From: Streptomyces sp. NRRL S-244
GTDB lineage: Bacteria; Actinomycetota; Actinomycetes; Streptomycetales; Streptomycetaceae
Direction: 5' to 3'
DNA: 64,000 nucleotides
Assembly: GCF_000717915.1 (NCBI RefSeq)
Contig: NZ_JOCX01000031.1
Coordinates: 87,871-151,870 of the forward strand
Shown: piece after piece, positions 20,630 to 29,507 of the stretch
How the letters are laid out: the number at the start of each line of letters is the position of its first letter
How positions within the stretch are numbered: position 1 is the first letter of the stretch
Made by a program: the position numbers and the translations under genes
Notes under the pieces: generated by a model
What the model was told of the DNA's origin: nothing
Database searches by the model: none
Seen by the model: the letters and a program-made list of their open reading frames with translations, nothing else

Positions 20630-20932
20630 TCAGCCCCGCGCGCTCTGCAGCTGCGACAGTCCCTTCGCCAGGTCGTCCGCGTTCATCACCGGGCTGACCT
20701 CGATCTCGGCGTTCAGCTCTGCGAACAGGTCCTCGAACAGCGGCGGCATCTCCGCGCTGTCCTGCATGTCGAAGACGATCCAGCAGGTCCGGACGCCCTC
20801 GGAGGGGCCGAAGTACGCGGCTTCCGGCTTGAGCTTGTCCATGAGCTTCTTCATGGCCTGGGGCAGGGCGCCGGTCTTGATGGCCTCATTGCCGGCCGGT
20901 GTGTCGATGTGGGCCCGGAGCATGACTCTCAT
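20630..20932 (-). CDS. Small conserved hypothetical protein
   Basis: A 100-residue soluble protein starting at ATG 20932, with AGGAG six bases upstream. The pattern of strand MRVMLRAHIDT, helix AMKKLMDKLKPEAAYF, strand RTCWIVFDM and helix PPLFEDLFAELNAEIEV suggests a small ferredoxin-like (dimeric alpha/beta-barrel) fold, as in many EthD or DUF3303-like proteins. No catalytic residues can be assigned. It is convergent with the MarR gene and downstream of the NAD(P)-binding gene on the same strand. Confidence 0.7.
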   Translation of the reverse strand: MRVMLRAHIDTPAGNEAIKTGALPQAMKKLMDKLKPEAAYFGPSEGVRTCWIVFDMQDSAEMPPLFEDLFAELNAEIEVSPVMNADDLAKGLSQLQSARG

Positions 20933-21040
20933 GCCTGACTCCTTCCGTCGGGCCCACACTCGGCGGGGCCACCGGGACCGGCAACATCTCCTCGCCCATC
21001 CGGCCCCAGCCCCACCCCCGCCCCCACCCCCGCGAAGAAC

Positions 21041-21715
21041 TCAGTCGCTCCCCGCCGCGCCCTGGATGTGGAAGTTGAAGTCCGCGTGTCCGAGGGCGCC
21101 CATCATGCGGAGCCAGATGGGCAGGAGCATCTCGGTGCCGCGGGCCGACTCGATGCCGCCGAGGTCGAGGACGCTCGCCTCCGGCCAGCCGAAGGAGTAC
21201 AGCAGTTCGCGTACGGACTTCTTGGCGTCGGCGTCCTCCCCCGACAGGAACACGGTGTGCTCGCCCGCCACCCGCGCCGGTTCGACCATGACGCGGCAGT
21301 TCATCGTGTTCAGCGTCTTCACCACCCGCAGCCCCGGGAACGTCCGCTGGAGCAGCTCCCCCAGGCTGTCGTCGTTCACCGGGTCGAGGGTGGGCGGGAA
21401 CCCCCGCGAGAAGTCCAGCGGGTTGGCGATGTCGATCAGCACCTTGCCGTCCAGGTGCGCGGCGTCCGCCTCCGTCAGCGCGGCGACGCTGACCTGCCCG
21501 CCGGTGGCGTTGACCAGGACGTCGCCCTGCCGGGCGGCGTCGGCGAACGGAGCGAGGCCCACCTGCGGGTGGGCCTCCTGCCATTCGGCGTACTCGGTAC
21601 GGGCGCGGGTGGCCCCGGGGTCCCGGGTGCCGATGACCACCTCGTGCCCGAGCGAGACGAGGCGGGCGGCCACCGTACGGCCGACGATGCCGGTGCCGAG
21701 GACTGCGTAGCGCAT
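21041..21715 (-). CDS. NADPH-dependent F420 reductase-like / NAD(P)-binding oxidoreductase
   Basis: A 224-residue protein of the F420H2:NADP oxidoreductase / pyrroline-5-carboxylate reductase-like group. The Rossmann start is MRYAVLGTGIVGRTVAARL, with the NADP-type basic residue in VIGTRDP. DIANPLDFSRGFPPTL, VKTLNTMNCRVMVEP and FLSGEDADAKKSV are typical of the family. Proteins of this group may transfer hydride between NADPH and F420 or act on small substrates. The ATG 21715 is preferred over ATG 21727, since the ribosome site fits better and the Rossmann strand starts at residue 1. It appears monocistronic. Confidence 0.82.
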   Translation of the reverse strand: MRYAVLGTGIVGRTVAARLVSLGHEVVIGTRDPGATRARTEYAEWQEAHPQVGLAPFADAARQGDVLVNATGGQVSVAALTEADAAHLDGKVLIDIANPLDFSRGFPPTLDPVNDDSLGELLQRTFPGLRVVKTLNTMNCRVMVEPARVAGEHTVFLSGEDADAKKSVRELLYSFGWPEASVLDLGGIESARGTEMLLPIWLRMMGALGHADFNFHIQGAAGSD

Positions 21716-21777
21716 GACCGGTTCCATTCCGTTGGGGGAAGGGACGAAGGACGACCAACAACCCCGTACGGTACGCG

Positions 21778-23166
21778 TCAGCCGCGCCGCTTGCGCCGGC
21801 TGACCCGGCGCGACCGTACGCCGCCCGACCCGCCCCGCGCCCGGTCGTCCAGGGCGATCCACACCCTGACCTCGGTCCCGCCGAGCATCGAGCGGCCGAT
21901 CCGCACGTCGCCGCCCGTCGATTCCGCGACCCGGCGCACGATGTCCAGCCCGAGCCCCGTCGAACCGTCCCGCCCGCCGTCGTTGCCGCGCCGCAGCGCC
22001 GCGTCCGGATCGGCGATCCCGGGACCCGCGTCCGAGACGAGCACGATGACCGCGTCCCCCGCGTCGTGGACGTCCACCGCGAACGGGGTGCCCTCCGGGG
22101 TGTGCCGGAACACGTTGCCGAGCAGGGCGTCGAGGGCCGCCGCGAGCTCCGGGCGGGCGACCGGGAGCCGTACCGTACGGTCCACGCCCGCGAGCCGCAC
22201 CTCGCGGCCCTCGTCCTCCGCCAGCGCCGACCAGAAGGCCATCCGGTCGCGGATCACCTCCGAGGCGTCGCAGCCCGCCCCGGCCCCGCCGCCCGCCGCG
22301 GAAGCCGGCGCACGCTGTTCACGGGCGGTACGGATGATCGTGTCGACCTCCCGTTCCAGCTGCTCCACCGCCGCCCGGGTCTGCTCCGCGGCCGGCCCGT
22401 CACCGAGCGAGGCCGTGTTGAGCCGCAGCACCGTCAGCGGCGTCCGCAGCCGGTGCGAGAGGTCGGCGGCCAGCTCCCGCTCGTTGGCGAGGAGTTCCAC
22501 CACCTGGTCCGCCATCGAGTTGAACGCGACGGCCGCCGAGCGGAGTTCCTTCGGCCCGTCCTCCGGCACCCGCGCCCCCAGCCGGCCCTCGCCCAGCTGG
22601 TGCGCGGCGTCCGCGAGCCGCTCGGCCGGCCGCACCAGCCGGGCGCCGAGCCGGTCGGCGACCGCCACCGAGCCCACGATCAGCGCCAGTCCCACGCCCG
22701 CGAGGACCACCCAGGCCGTCGCGACGCCGTTGCTGACCTCGCTCTCCGGTACGAAGATCTCCACGACCGCGATGTCCCCCGAGCCCAGGGCGGTCGGCTG
22801 GAGCAGCGCCGAACCGCCCCCCGCCAGCCGGGCCGTCATGGCCCGCCCCATCCGCCGGGTCTCCTCCACGGCGTGCGCCCCGGCCCGCGTGGTGCCGATC
22901 TCCACCGGCGCGCCGCCGCCGATCGCGGGCACGTGGACCGCCATCCGCCGGGCCGCGCCCATCTGCGTGGACTCGACCGCCTTGCGCAGCTGCCCCGGGT
23001 CGGTGGTGATGGACAGGGTCGGCCCGATCGTGGCGGCCTGCCGCTCGGCGTTGGAAAAGGCCCGGTCACTGGCCATCTCCTGGACGACGAGCCCGAGCGG
23101 TACGGCGAAGGCCACGACCACCATGGCCGTGACCGCGAGGCACACCTTGACCAGCGCCCATCTCAC
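21778..23166 (-). CDS. Sensor histidine kinase
   Basis: A 462-residue membrane kinase. TM1 is at the N-terminus (LVKVCLAVTAMVVVAFAVPLG), followed by an extracytoplasmic sensor of about 120 residues. TM2 is around 150-172 (AWVVLAGVGLALIVGSVAV), then a HAMP-type linker. H238 lies in the HisKA box DLSHRLRTPLTVL. The ATPase domain has the N box LLGNVFRHTPEG, DAGPGI and GSTGLGLDIVRR. Its GTG start overlaps the response-regulator stop (GTGA), so it is coupled and made second. The signal is unknown; a charged extracytoplasmic loop suggests an envelope or metabolite cue. Confidence 0.92.
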   Translation of the reverse strand: MRWALVKVCLAVTAMVVVAFAVPLGLVVQEMASDRAFSNAERQAATIGPTLSITTDPGQLRKAVESTQMGAARRMAVHVPAIGGGAPVEIGTTRAGAHAVEETRRMGRAMTARLAGGGSALLQPTALGSGDIAVVEIFVPESEVSNGVATAWVVLAGVGLALIVGSVAVADRLGARLVRPAERLADAAHQLGEGRLGARVPEDGPKELRSAAVAFNSMADQVVELLANERELAADLSHRLRTPLTVLRLNTASLGDGPAAEQTRAAVEQLEREVDTIIRTAREQRAPASAAGGGAGAGCDASEVIRDRMAFWSALAEDEGREVRLAGVDRTVRLPVARPELAAALDALLGNVFRHTPEGTPFAVDVHDAGDAVIVLVSDAGPGIADPDAALRRGNDGGRDGSTGLGLDIVRRVAESTGGDVRIGRSMLGGTEVRVWIALDDRARGGSGGVRSRRVSRRKRRG

Positions 23167-23852
23167 TGCGGCGGCTCCAGCTTGACGCCGACCCCCCGCA
23201 GGGTGTGCAGGTACCGCGGCCGCGCCGCCGTTTCGCCCAGTTTGCGGCGCAGCCAGGACAGGTGCACGTCGATCGTCTGGTCGTCCCCGTACGACTGCTG
23301 CCAGACCTCGGCGAGCAGCTCGCGCCGGGCCACGACCACCCCGGGCCGCCCGGCGAGGAAGGCCAGCAGGTCGAACTCCCGCCGCGTGAGGTCGAGTACG
23401 GCCCCGTCCAGCTCGGCCTGGCGCCGCAGCGGATCGATGGCCAGCCCGCCCACCCGCAGCACGCGCGAGGGCGGCTCGGCCCCGGCGGCCGCCCGGGCGC
23501 GGCGCAGGACTGCGGACATCCGGGCGGAGAGGTGCTCCACGGAGAAGGGCTTGGTCAGGTAGTCGTCGGCGCCGTCGTTGAGGAGCCGGACGATCTCGGC
23601 CTCGTCGTCGCGCGCGGTGGCGATGATCACCGGTACGTCGGTGATGCCGCGCAGCATCTTCAGCGCCTCCGACCCGTCGAGGTCGGGCAGCCCGAGGTCG
23701 AGGATGACCACGTCGAACCGGTGGTGGGCGACCTCGCGCAGCGCCTCCAGGGCCGTACCGACGCTCCGCACGGTGTGCGAGGCCTCGGTCAGGTGCCGGA
23801 TCAGGGCGGAACGCACGAACTGGTCGTCCTCGACCACGAGCACACTTGCCAT
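23163..23852 (-). CDS. OmpR/PhoB-type response regulator
   Basis: A 229-residue two-domain regulator. The receiver has the acidic pocket E8-D9-D10, phospho-acceptor D52 (in VILDLGLPDLDG), a conserved Thr in ATAR and Lys in TKPFSVEHL. The C-terminal winged helix contains LTRREFDLLAFLAGRPG and DDQTIDVHLSWLRRKLGE. The ATG at 23852 puts the first beta strand (SVLVVEDD) at the N-terminus; a GTG nine bases upstream is possible. It is first in the operon with the histidine kinase. Its targets cannot be read from this window. Confidence 0.93.
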   Translation of the reverse strand: MASVLVVEDDQFVRSALIRHLTEASHTVRSVGTALEALREVAHHRFDVVILDLGLPDLDGSEALKMLRGITDVPVIIATARDDEAEIVRLLNDGADDYLTKPFSVEHLSARMSAVLRRARAAAGAEPPSRVLRVGGLAIDPLRRQAELDGAVLDLTRREFDLLAFLAGRPGVVVARRELLAEVWQQSYGDDQTIDVHLSWLRRKLGETAARPRYLHTLRGVGVKLEPPQ

Positions 23853-23931
23853 GGGCCGCACCGTAGTCCATTCGGGGGACCCGGCGGGGTGTCGGGCCGC
23901 CTCTCGGACCGGTGGTGCAGTATGTGCCCTG

Positions 23932-24477
23932 ATGCACCGAGGACTTGTTCACGCACTCGCCTGGACGCTGGCCACCGGGGCGGCGGTGACGCTGTCCTGG
24001 TGGGGCGTGCACACGGTCATGTCCGGAACTGCCTACGATCCGCCGCTGGCGGTGCCGCTCACCACGCAGCCGCTGTCCTCCTCGACGCACCGCGCGGCGG
24101 AGCCCTCGCCTCCGCCGGCCTCGGACGCGCCGTCCCCGTCCGCCGCCTCCCCCTCGGCTTCGCCCTCCGCCGGCGCCTCCCCCGCGAAGCCCCCGCAGAA
24201 GGCGGCCCCGCCGAGCCCGCGCCAGGACGAGCAGCGGGGCGACGGCGGGGACCAGGGCAACGTGAAGGCCTATCCGGTCACGGGTGGCCGGGTGGTCTTC
24301 GACCTCGGTACGTCCTCGGCCGAGCTGGTCTCGGCGACGCCGGACGCCGGATGGCAGATGCAGGTGTGGAAGCAGCCGTACTGGATCCGGGTCACCTTCA
24401 CGAAGGCGGGCCGGGAGATGTCGGTCTTCTGCACCTGGAACGACCACCCGCCGATGGTGGAGACGTACGAGGGCTAG
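23932..24477 (+). CDS. Secreted or membrane-anchored hypothetical protein with Pro/Ser-rich linker
   Basis: A 181-residue protein divergent from the two-component operon. The N-terminal hydrophobic segment (LVHALAWTLATGAAVTLSWW, residues 5-24) is a signal anchor. A disordered Ser/Pro/Ala linker spans about 45-105. A folded C-terminal domain of about 70 residues (GGRVVFDLGTSSAELVSATP, then QMQVWKQPYWIRVTF and SVFCTWNDHPP) follows. It has no known catalytic motif. Its position directly opposite the response-regulator promoter makes it a candidate target or sensing partner of that system. ATG 23932 is the first codon that places the anchor at the N-terminus. Confidence 0.7.
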   Translation: MHRGLVHALAWTLATGAAVTLSWWGVHTVMSGTAYDPPLAVPLTTQPLSSSTHRAAEPSPPPASDAPSPSAASPSASPSAGASPAKPPQKAAPPSPRQDEQRGDGGDQGNVKAYPVTGGRVVFDLGTSSAELVSATPDAGWQMQVWKQPYWIRVTFTKAGREMSVFCTWNDHPPMVETYEG

Positions 24478-24512
24478 GCCGTCCCTTTCGGATCAGGCCG
24501 GGACGCCCGGCG

Positions 24513-24719
24513 TCAGGCCATGACGGTGATGTTCGTCGCCTGCGGCCCCTTCGCGCCCCTGCTGACGTCGTACTGGACCTTCTGGTTCTCCTGGAGCTCC
24601 TTGAAGCCGGTCCCCTGGATCTCGCTGTAGTGGGCGAAGACGTCCGCGCTGCCGTCCTCGGGCGCGATGAACCCGAAACCCTTCTCGGCGTTGAACCACT
24701 TGACGGTGCCGTTGGCCAT
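24513..24719 (-). CDS. Cold-shock domain protein (CspA family)
   Basis: A 68-residue single cold-shock domain. It is a five-stranded OB fold that binds single-stranded RNA or DNA and melts RNA structure. RNP1 is present as KGFGFI and RNP2 as DVFAHYS; the common VFVH is VFAH here, a mild change. The length and the acidic C-terminal part are normal. The upstream 140 bases are non-coding and may hold a long regulated leader, as is usual for csp genes. It is monocistronic. Confidence 0.93.
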   Translation of the reverse strand: MANGTVKWFNAEKGFGFIAPEDGSADVFAHYSEIQGTGFKELQENQKVQYDVSRGAKGPQATNITVMA

Positions 24720-24865
24720 GTTCCTGTCTCCCTGCTGCCTGCTGATGTCCGCTCGCCCCGGCGGGACGTTCGACTCGCAGACATACCCGCCCGCGGGCCG
24801 GTCGGAGCGCAAGGTCATCCGTACGAGGGCGTGTCGCGACGGGTCGCTGCCCCCCGGGACACGCT

Positions 24866-25777
24866 CTAGCGAAAGACCGACGGCGGGGGCTCCGGCGAGG
24901 CCACCGCCGAGGCGTCCGCGACCGGGGCCGCCCCGCCCGCGAAATCGGCGAGGGCCCGGCCGTGCTCGACCCGGCCGGGATGCGGGTCGCTCGCGACCCG
25001 GCGGGTGAACTCGGCGACCGGCAGCTCCCGGTCGGCGGCCACCAGCACCGCATTGCCGAACCGTTTCCCCCGCCACACCACCGGGTCGGCGGCCAGCGCC
25101 AGGTGCTCGAAGCGCGACGCGGCCGTCGCGATCTGGCCCTTCAGGTGCGCGAGCGGCGGACCGTCCGCGAGGTTGGCCACGTACCACCCGCCCGGCGCGA
25201 GGGCCCGCCGTACGTCGTCCAGGAACTCGGCGCTCGTCAGGTGCGCCGGGGTGCGCGCGCCGCTGAACACGTCCGCGATCACCAGGTCGGCCCAGCCGTC
25301 CGGAACCTTGGCCAGGCCCGCCCGCGCGTCCACCGCCCGGACCCGGACCCGCGCCTGCGGGTCCAGCGGCAGGTGTTCCCGTACGAAGGCCACCAGGGCG
25401 GCGTCGATCTCCACGACCTGCTGGGTCGAGCGGGGCCGGGCGGCGGCCGTGTAGCGCGCGAGGGTGAAGGCGCCGCCGCCCAGGTGCACCACGTTCAGGG
25501 GCTGCCGGGCGGGCGCGACGAGGTCGATGAGGTGGCCGATCCGGCGCTGGTACGCGAAGTCCAGGTGCCCCGGATCGCCCAGGTCCACATGCGACTGCGG
25601 GGCTCCGTCGATGAGCAGCGTCCAGGCCTGCGCGCGCTCCCGGTCCGGAGCCAGCTCCGCCGTGCCGCCGCCCACCTGCCCGACGACCGCCCCGGAGCCC
25701 GCGCTCCCGCTCCCGCCCGCGCGCCCGCGCTGCCTGCCGCCGCCGCTTCCGCTGCCTTTGCCCTTGCCTGCCACCAC
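24866..25777 (-). CDS. Spermidine synthase-like (class I SAM-fold) protein
   Basis: A 303-residue protein with a basic, Gly/Ser/Arg-rich, probably disordered N-terminus (1-30). A spermidine-synthase/methyltransferase-like Rossmann fold follows. The nucleotide-binding glycines are in [14 protein letters not shown], the acidic ribose-binding residue in [11 protein letters not shown], and a later Asp region reads [15 protein letters not shown]. Many actinobacterial proteins of this kind are annotated as spermidine synthases or fused-MFS spermidine synthases but lack proof of aminopropyl transfer. It is monocistronic on the minus strand. The substrate is unknown. Confidence 0.75.
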   Translation of the reverse strand: MVAGKGKGSGSGGGRQRGRAGGSGSAGSGAVVGQVGGGTAELAPDRERAQAWTLLIDGAPQSHVDLGDPGHLDFAYQRRIGHLIDLVAPARQPLNVVHLGGGAFTLARYTAAARPRSTQQVVEIDAALVAFVREHLPLDPQARVRVRAVDARAGLAKVPDGWADLVIADVFSGARTPAHLTSAEFLDDVRRALAPGGWYVANLADGPPLAHLKGQIATAASRFEHLALAADPVVWRGKRFGNAVLVAADRELPVAEFTRRVASDPHPGRVEHGRALADFAGGAAPVADASAVASPEPPPSVFR

Positions 25778-25791
25778 CCCATTGTCGCCGG

Positions 25792-26244
25792 TCAGCGACA
25801 GTTGTCCGCCGCCTCGATCAGGCGGGCGGCCTCGCCGAGCGCGGCGCGCAGCACCTCCGGATCGGTGACCGGACCGACGGCTTCCGGGGGGAGCAGCCAG
25901 CCGGTGTCGCCGGCGGTGGGCGAGACGTCACCGAAGCGCATGCCGCGTCCGTTGGTCTGGGTGCAGGCGCTGCCCGGCATGTCCCAGGCGTCGGCGGTGC
26001 CGGGCGGGACGAGGAAGCCGAGGGTGTCGTCGGAGCCGTCGTGCAGCACCGGGCCGACCCCGCCGGGCAGGCCCGCGGCGCGGCGGATGATGTCCACGGC
26101 CTCCAGGCCCTGCCGGGTGGGCACGGTCACCAGGTCCGGCGCCTCGGCCGGAGCGACCGCCACGGCGGTCGCGGCGGTCGCTCCGGCCGGGACGGGGGTC
26201 GCACCCGAAGACGCGGGCGCGGTGTTCATTCCTGTGTTCTCCAT
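25792..26244 (-). CDS. Conserved hypothetical protein (primase/polymerase-associated type)
   Basis: A 150-residue soluble protein. An Ala/Pro-rich N-terminus leads to a compact domain with [32 protein letters not shown] and [10 protein letters not shown]. It resembles small Streptomyces proteins often annotated as bifunctional primase/polymerase-like, but no polymerase metal site is visible, so activity should not be assumed. GGAGGG precedes ATG 26244 by four bases; upstream and downstream Met codons are possible. It ends 14 bases before the start of the spermidine synthase-like gene on the same strand and may be cotranscribed. Confidence 0.6.
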   Translation of the reverse strand: MENTGMNTAPASSGATPVPAGATAATAVAVAPAEAPDLVTVPTRQGLEAVDIIRRAAGLPGGVGPVLHDGSDDTLGFLVPPGTADAWDMPGSACTQTNGRGMRFGDVSPTAGDTGWLLPPEAVGPVTDPEVLRAALGEAARLIEAADNCR

Positions 26245-26521
26245 GCCGCCCTCCACCAAGGGAACCCCTCCTCGATCCGCGTACGAGCGGGTGCGGGAGT
26301 CAGCTCACACCCCGCACGGGCTCAACGCGCGAAAACGTCAACGGGTGCGGTGGCAAGACGCTGCAAAGGATGGCACTTCATGGCGGATCGCGGGTGAGAT
26401 ATCCCTTTTGTAGCCAAACACCGCATCAACCACCCGCCTCTGGCGGTACGTTCATGCGCGCCGGACCCGGCTCCATCCCGCGGAACCCGGCGGTGCGTCC
26501 CTTGCCAGAGAGGCCACGTCC

Positions 26522-27817
26522 ATGGCGGCGTTCCCCCACTCACCCAATCAGACGTTCCGGCGGCTGCGCGGCCGGCACTCCCCGGCCGAGTTCGCGGGCA
26601 TGGTGCGCCGGGCCGCGAAGGAGATCGGAGAAACGGTTTCCTGCGACGCCCGCTACATCGGCCGGGTCGAGTCCGGCGAGATCCGCTGCCCCAACTACGC
26701 GTACGAGCGGGTCTTCCTGCACATGTTCCCCGGCCGGACCCTGGCCGATCTGGGCTTCTCCCCGCGCGAGGCGGTCCGCGGCCGGTCCGCGCAGCGCTCC
26801 GCCCCTTTCACCCACAAGGAGAGCGACGTGCTGCGTCGCGCGTTCATGGCGGGCGGTTCCGCGACCGTGGCGGCCGCCACGATCGGCTTCACGCTGCTCG
26901 GCGACACCCGCCGGCCGCCCTCCCGGGCCGGCGAGTCCGAGGCGGCCGCGGTCGAGGAGGCCGTACGCCAGATCCGGCTGCTGGACGACCGGCACGGGGC
27001 CGACGCCCTGTACCGCAAGGCCGCCGAACCCCTGCGCACCGCCTACGCGTTGCTGGACGCCGGGGCCTCCCGGCAGTCCACCGAGGACCGGCTGCACGCG
27101 GGCGCCGGTGAACTGGCCATCTCCGTGGGCTGGCTGGCGCACGACTCCGGCCGCTTCGACGACGCCCGCTCGCACTACGCGGAGGCGCTGGCGACGGCCC
27201 GGGTCGCGGGGGACGCCGGCCTGGAGGCGCACGCCTTCAGCAACATGGCCTTCCTGGCCCGGGACTGCGGCCGGCCCCGGGAGTCCGTACGGGCGGCCCA
27301 GGCGGGCCGCCGCGCCGCCCGCTCCCTCGGTTCCCCGCGGCTGCTGTCGCTGCTCGCGCTGCGCGAGGCGGGCGGCTGGGCGGGGCTGGCCGACCGCAAG
27401 GCCTGCGAGGAGGCGCTGACGCGGGCGCACACGGAGTTCTCCCGCGGCACGGCGGCCGCGGACCCGGAGTGGATGTCCTTCTTCGGCGAGGCCGAGCTGG
27501 AATCGCTGGAGTCGCGGTGCTGGGCGGCCCTCGGGGAGTACGCCCGCGCGGCCCGGCACGCCCGCCGCGCGGCGGACCTCCAGGATCCGCACTTCGCCCG
27601 GAACGTGGCCCTCTACACGGCCGAGCTGGCCGACGACCTGGCCCGCGCGGGCGCCCCGGACGAGGCGGCCTGGGCGGGCGGACGGGTCCTGGACCTGCTC
27701 ACCGAGGTCCAGTCCACCCGGATCCGGTCCATGCTCTCGGGCACGGCCCGCGTCCTGGTCCCGCACCAGCGCAGCCCGCGGGTGGCGGCCTTCCTGACCC
27801 GCCACGCGACGGCCTGA
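26522..27817 (+). CDS. NsdA-like XRE/TPR regulator
   Basis: A 431-residue protein with a short N-terminal HTH-like region (about residues 8-60, HSPAEFAGMVRRAAKEIG and DARYIGRVESGEIRCPNY). Next is an Arg-Arg plus hydrophobic stretch at about 104-127 (RRAFMAGGSATVAAATIGF). A long helical region of TPR-like repeats runs from about 160 to 420 (DDARSHYAEALATARVAGDA). The arrangement is that of the NsdA family of Streptomyces, negative regulators of differentiation and antibiotic production. Whether this is the nsdA gene itself or a paralogue cannot be told. ATG 26522 follows a GAGAGG ribosome site. It stands alone, with 277 bases of non-coding DNA upstream. Confidence 0.75.
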   Translation: MAAFPHSPNQTFRRLRGRHSPAEFAGMVRRAAKEIGETVSCDARYIGRVESGEIRCPNYAYERVFLHMFPGRTLADLGFSPREAVRGRSAQRSAPFTHKESDVLRRAFMAGGSATVAAATIGFTLLGDTRRPPSRAGESEAAAVEEAVRQIRLLDDRHGADALYRKAAEPLRTAYALLDAGASRQSTEDRLHAGAGELAISVGWLAHDSGRFDDARSHYAEALATARVAGDAGLEAHAFSNMAFLARDCGRPRESVRAAQAGRRAARSLGSPRLLSLLALREAGGWAGLADRKACEEALTRAHTEFSRGTAAADPEWMSFFGEAELESLESRCWAALGEYARAARHARRAADLQDPHFARNVALYTAELADDLARAGAPDEAAWAGGRVLDLLTEVQSTRIRSMLSGTARVLVPHQRSPRVAAFLTRHATA

Positions 27818-27899
27818 CCACCCGACCACCCCGGTCACCCCGGTCACCCCGACCACCCAACCAGCAACCCCGGCAAGGGACTTCGGGCTACGGCTTGGG

Positions 27900-28496
27900 C
27901 TACAGGTCCAGGTGGCCCGTGTCGTTCCAGCGCTCCAGGGCGGGGGCTCCGTACGCCCAGCCCAGGACCGAGAGGGACGTGGGCTCCAGGCGGATGCGGG
28001 CGCCGAAGGAGGCCTCCAGGCCGAGCCAGCGGGCGGCCAGGGTGCGCAGGATGTGCCCGTGGGCGAAGACCAGCACGTCGCGCTCCGCCGAGCGGGCCCA
28101 GGCGACGACCTCGTCGGCCCGGGCCGCGACGTCGGCCACGGACTCGCCGCCCGGGACCCCGTCGCGCCAGATCAGCCAGCCCGGCCGGACCGCCTGGATC
28201 TCGGCCGGGGTCATGCCCTCGTAGTCCCCGTAGTCCCACTCCATCAGCGCGTCCCACGGATCCGCCTGGGCTCCGAAGCCCGCCAGGTCGCAGCTCTCGC
28301 TCGCGCGGACCAGCGGGCTGGTGCGGACCTCCACACCGGGCAGGCCGTTCCAGGGGGCGCGGGACAGCCGCTCGCCGAGCAGCTTCGCGCCGCGCCTGCC
28401 CTCCTCCAGCATGGGCACGTCCGTGCGGCCGGTGTGCTTGCCGAGCTGGGACCACGCCGTCTGGCCGTGCCGGGCCAGGAGGATGCGGGGGGCCAT
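27900..28496 (-). CDS. Histidine phosphatase family protein (phosphoglycerate mutase-like)
   Basis: A 198-residue acid-phosphatase/phosphoglycerate-mutase-fold enzyme. The phospho-histidine motif [10 protein letters not shown] is at residues 5-14. Arg in [10 protein letters not shown], acidic Glu in [11 protein letters not shown] and the second His in VFAHGHILR complete the active site. Family members remove phosphate from sugar phosphates or other small molecules; the substrate is not evident. GGGAGAG lies six bases before ATG 28496. It is convergent with the NsdA-like gene and divergent from the PAP2 gene. Confidence 0.9.
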   Translation of the reverse strand: MAPRILLARHGQTAWSQLGKHTGRTDVPMLEEGRRGAKLLGERLSRAPWNGLPGVEVRTSPLVRASESCDLAGFGAQADPWDALMEWDYGDYEGMTPAEIQAVRPGWLIWRDGVPGGESVADVAARADEVVAWARSAERDVLVFAHGHILRTLAARWLGLEASFGARIRLEPTSLSVLGWAYGAPALERWNDTGHLDL

Positions 28497-28613
28497 AGGG
28501 AACTCTCCCGGTAAGTAGTGTTTCGTACGACTTTGGGCGATTGCGTCGTCCATCCATCATCCATCACATGAACACCAGGCAACCCACTCCGTCGCACAAG
28601 CGTCCTACGGCGT

Positions 28614-29507
28614 ATGACTAATCGGCAGAAGCCCACCCGCTGGTGGGCCGAACTGCTGCTCCTGGGGCTCGTCTACGGCGCGTACACCGGTGGCAGACTC
28701 CTCGCCAGGGGCGACGTGCACCTCGCCGTCGGCCACGGGCTCTCGATCCTCCGGGCCGAGGAACTGCTGGGTCTCGACTTCGAACGACCGCTCAACCGGC
28801 TGTTCTCGCGGCAGGGGCTGCTCGGCATACCCGCCGACTTCGTCTACGCCTCCCTGCACTACCTCGTCACCCCGGCCGTGCTGGTCTGGCTGTACCTGCG
28901 CCGGCCGCAGCACTACCGCAGCGCCCGTACGTGGCTCGTCGTCTCCACCCTCCTCGGGCTCGTCGGCTTCACCCTGATGCCCACCTGCCCGCCGCGGCTG
29001 CTGGACGCCGCGCAGGGGTTCACCGACACGATGGCCCAGTACAGCGCGTACGGCTGGTGGGGCGCCGAGGCCAGCGCGCCGCGCGGGCTCGGGGGCCTGA
29101 CCAACCAGTACGCGGCCATGCCGAGCCTGCACGTCGGCTGGGCCCTGTGGTGCGGGGTCCTGCTCTGGCGGCACGGGCGCCACCCGCTGCTGCGGGGGCT
29201 CGGCATCGCCTATCCCGCCGTCACCGCGCTCGTGGTCATGGGCACCGCCAACCACTACTTCCTGGACGCGGCCGCCGGAGCCGCCGTGATGGCCGCCGGG
29301 TACGCGATCACGCGCCGGCCGCCCGCGCGAGCGGCCCGGCCGGGAGCCCGGCCGGGAGCGCAGCCGGGAGCCCGGCCGGGAGTCCGAGCAGCCGGTTTCC
29401 GCGGTACCGCCCCGATTGTCAGTGGCGGATGGGACACTTCCGCCCGTGAGCTCCTACCCGCCCAGCGGCCCGCCCCCGACGACGACACTGCGGCAGCGGC
29501 TCGCTGA
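28614..29507 (+). CDS. PAP2 superfamily membrane phosphatase
   Basis: A 297-residue integral membrane protein with about six helices, of the PAP2/inositolphosphorylceramide synthase-like family. The active-site motifs are C2-like PSLHVGW (around residue 166) and C3-like NHYFLDAAAG (around 216), containing the catalytic His and Asp. The C-terminal 70 residues are Pro/Ala/Arg-rich and carry the repeat RPGARPGAQPGARPG. It likely dephosphorylates a lipid phosphate or pyrophosphate, or transfers a head group. Its last 92 bases contain the promoter and the first codons of the downstream nuclease gene in another frame. Confidence 0.85.
   Translation: MTNRQKPTRWWAELLLLGLVYGAYTGGRLLARGDVHLAVGHGLSILRAEELLGLDFERPLNRLFSRQGLLGIPADFVYASLHYLVTPAVLVWLYLRRPQHYRSARTWLVVSTLLGLVGFTLMPTCPPRLLDAAQGFTDTMAQYSAYGWWGAEASAPRGLGGLTNQYAAMPSLHVGWALWCGVLLWRHGRHPLLRGLGIAYPAVTALVVMGTANHYFLDAAAGAAVMAAGYAITRRPPARAARPGARPGAQPGARPGVRAAGFRGTAPIVSGGWDTSARELLPAQRPAPDDDTAAAAR
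29416..29438 (+). promoter_or_regulatory. DNA-damage-type (RecA-NDp/PafBC) promoter of the nuclease-helicase operon
   Basis: TTGTCAGTGGC (29416-29426), six bases, then GACACT (29433-29438). This matches the LexA-independent damage promoter of actinobacteria (TTGTCAGTGGC-N6-TAnnnT type) exactly in the upstream half and at the second and last bases of the -10. Transcription should start about 7 bases later, at the GTG codon 29446, giving a leaderless mRNA. No similar match was noticed elsewhere in the window. Confidence 0.7.
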
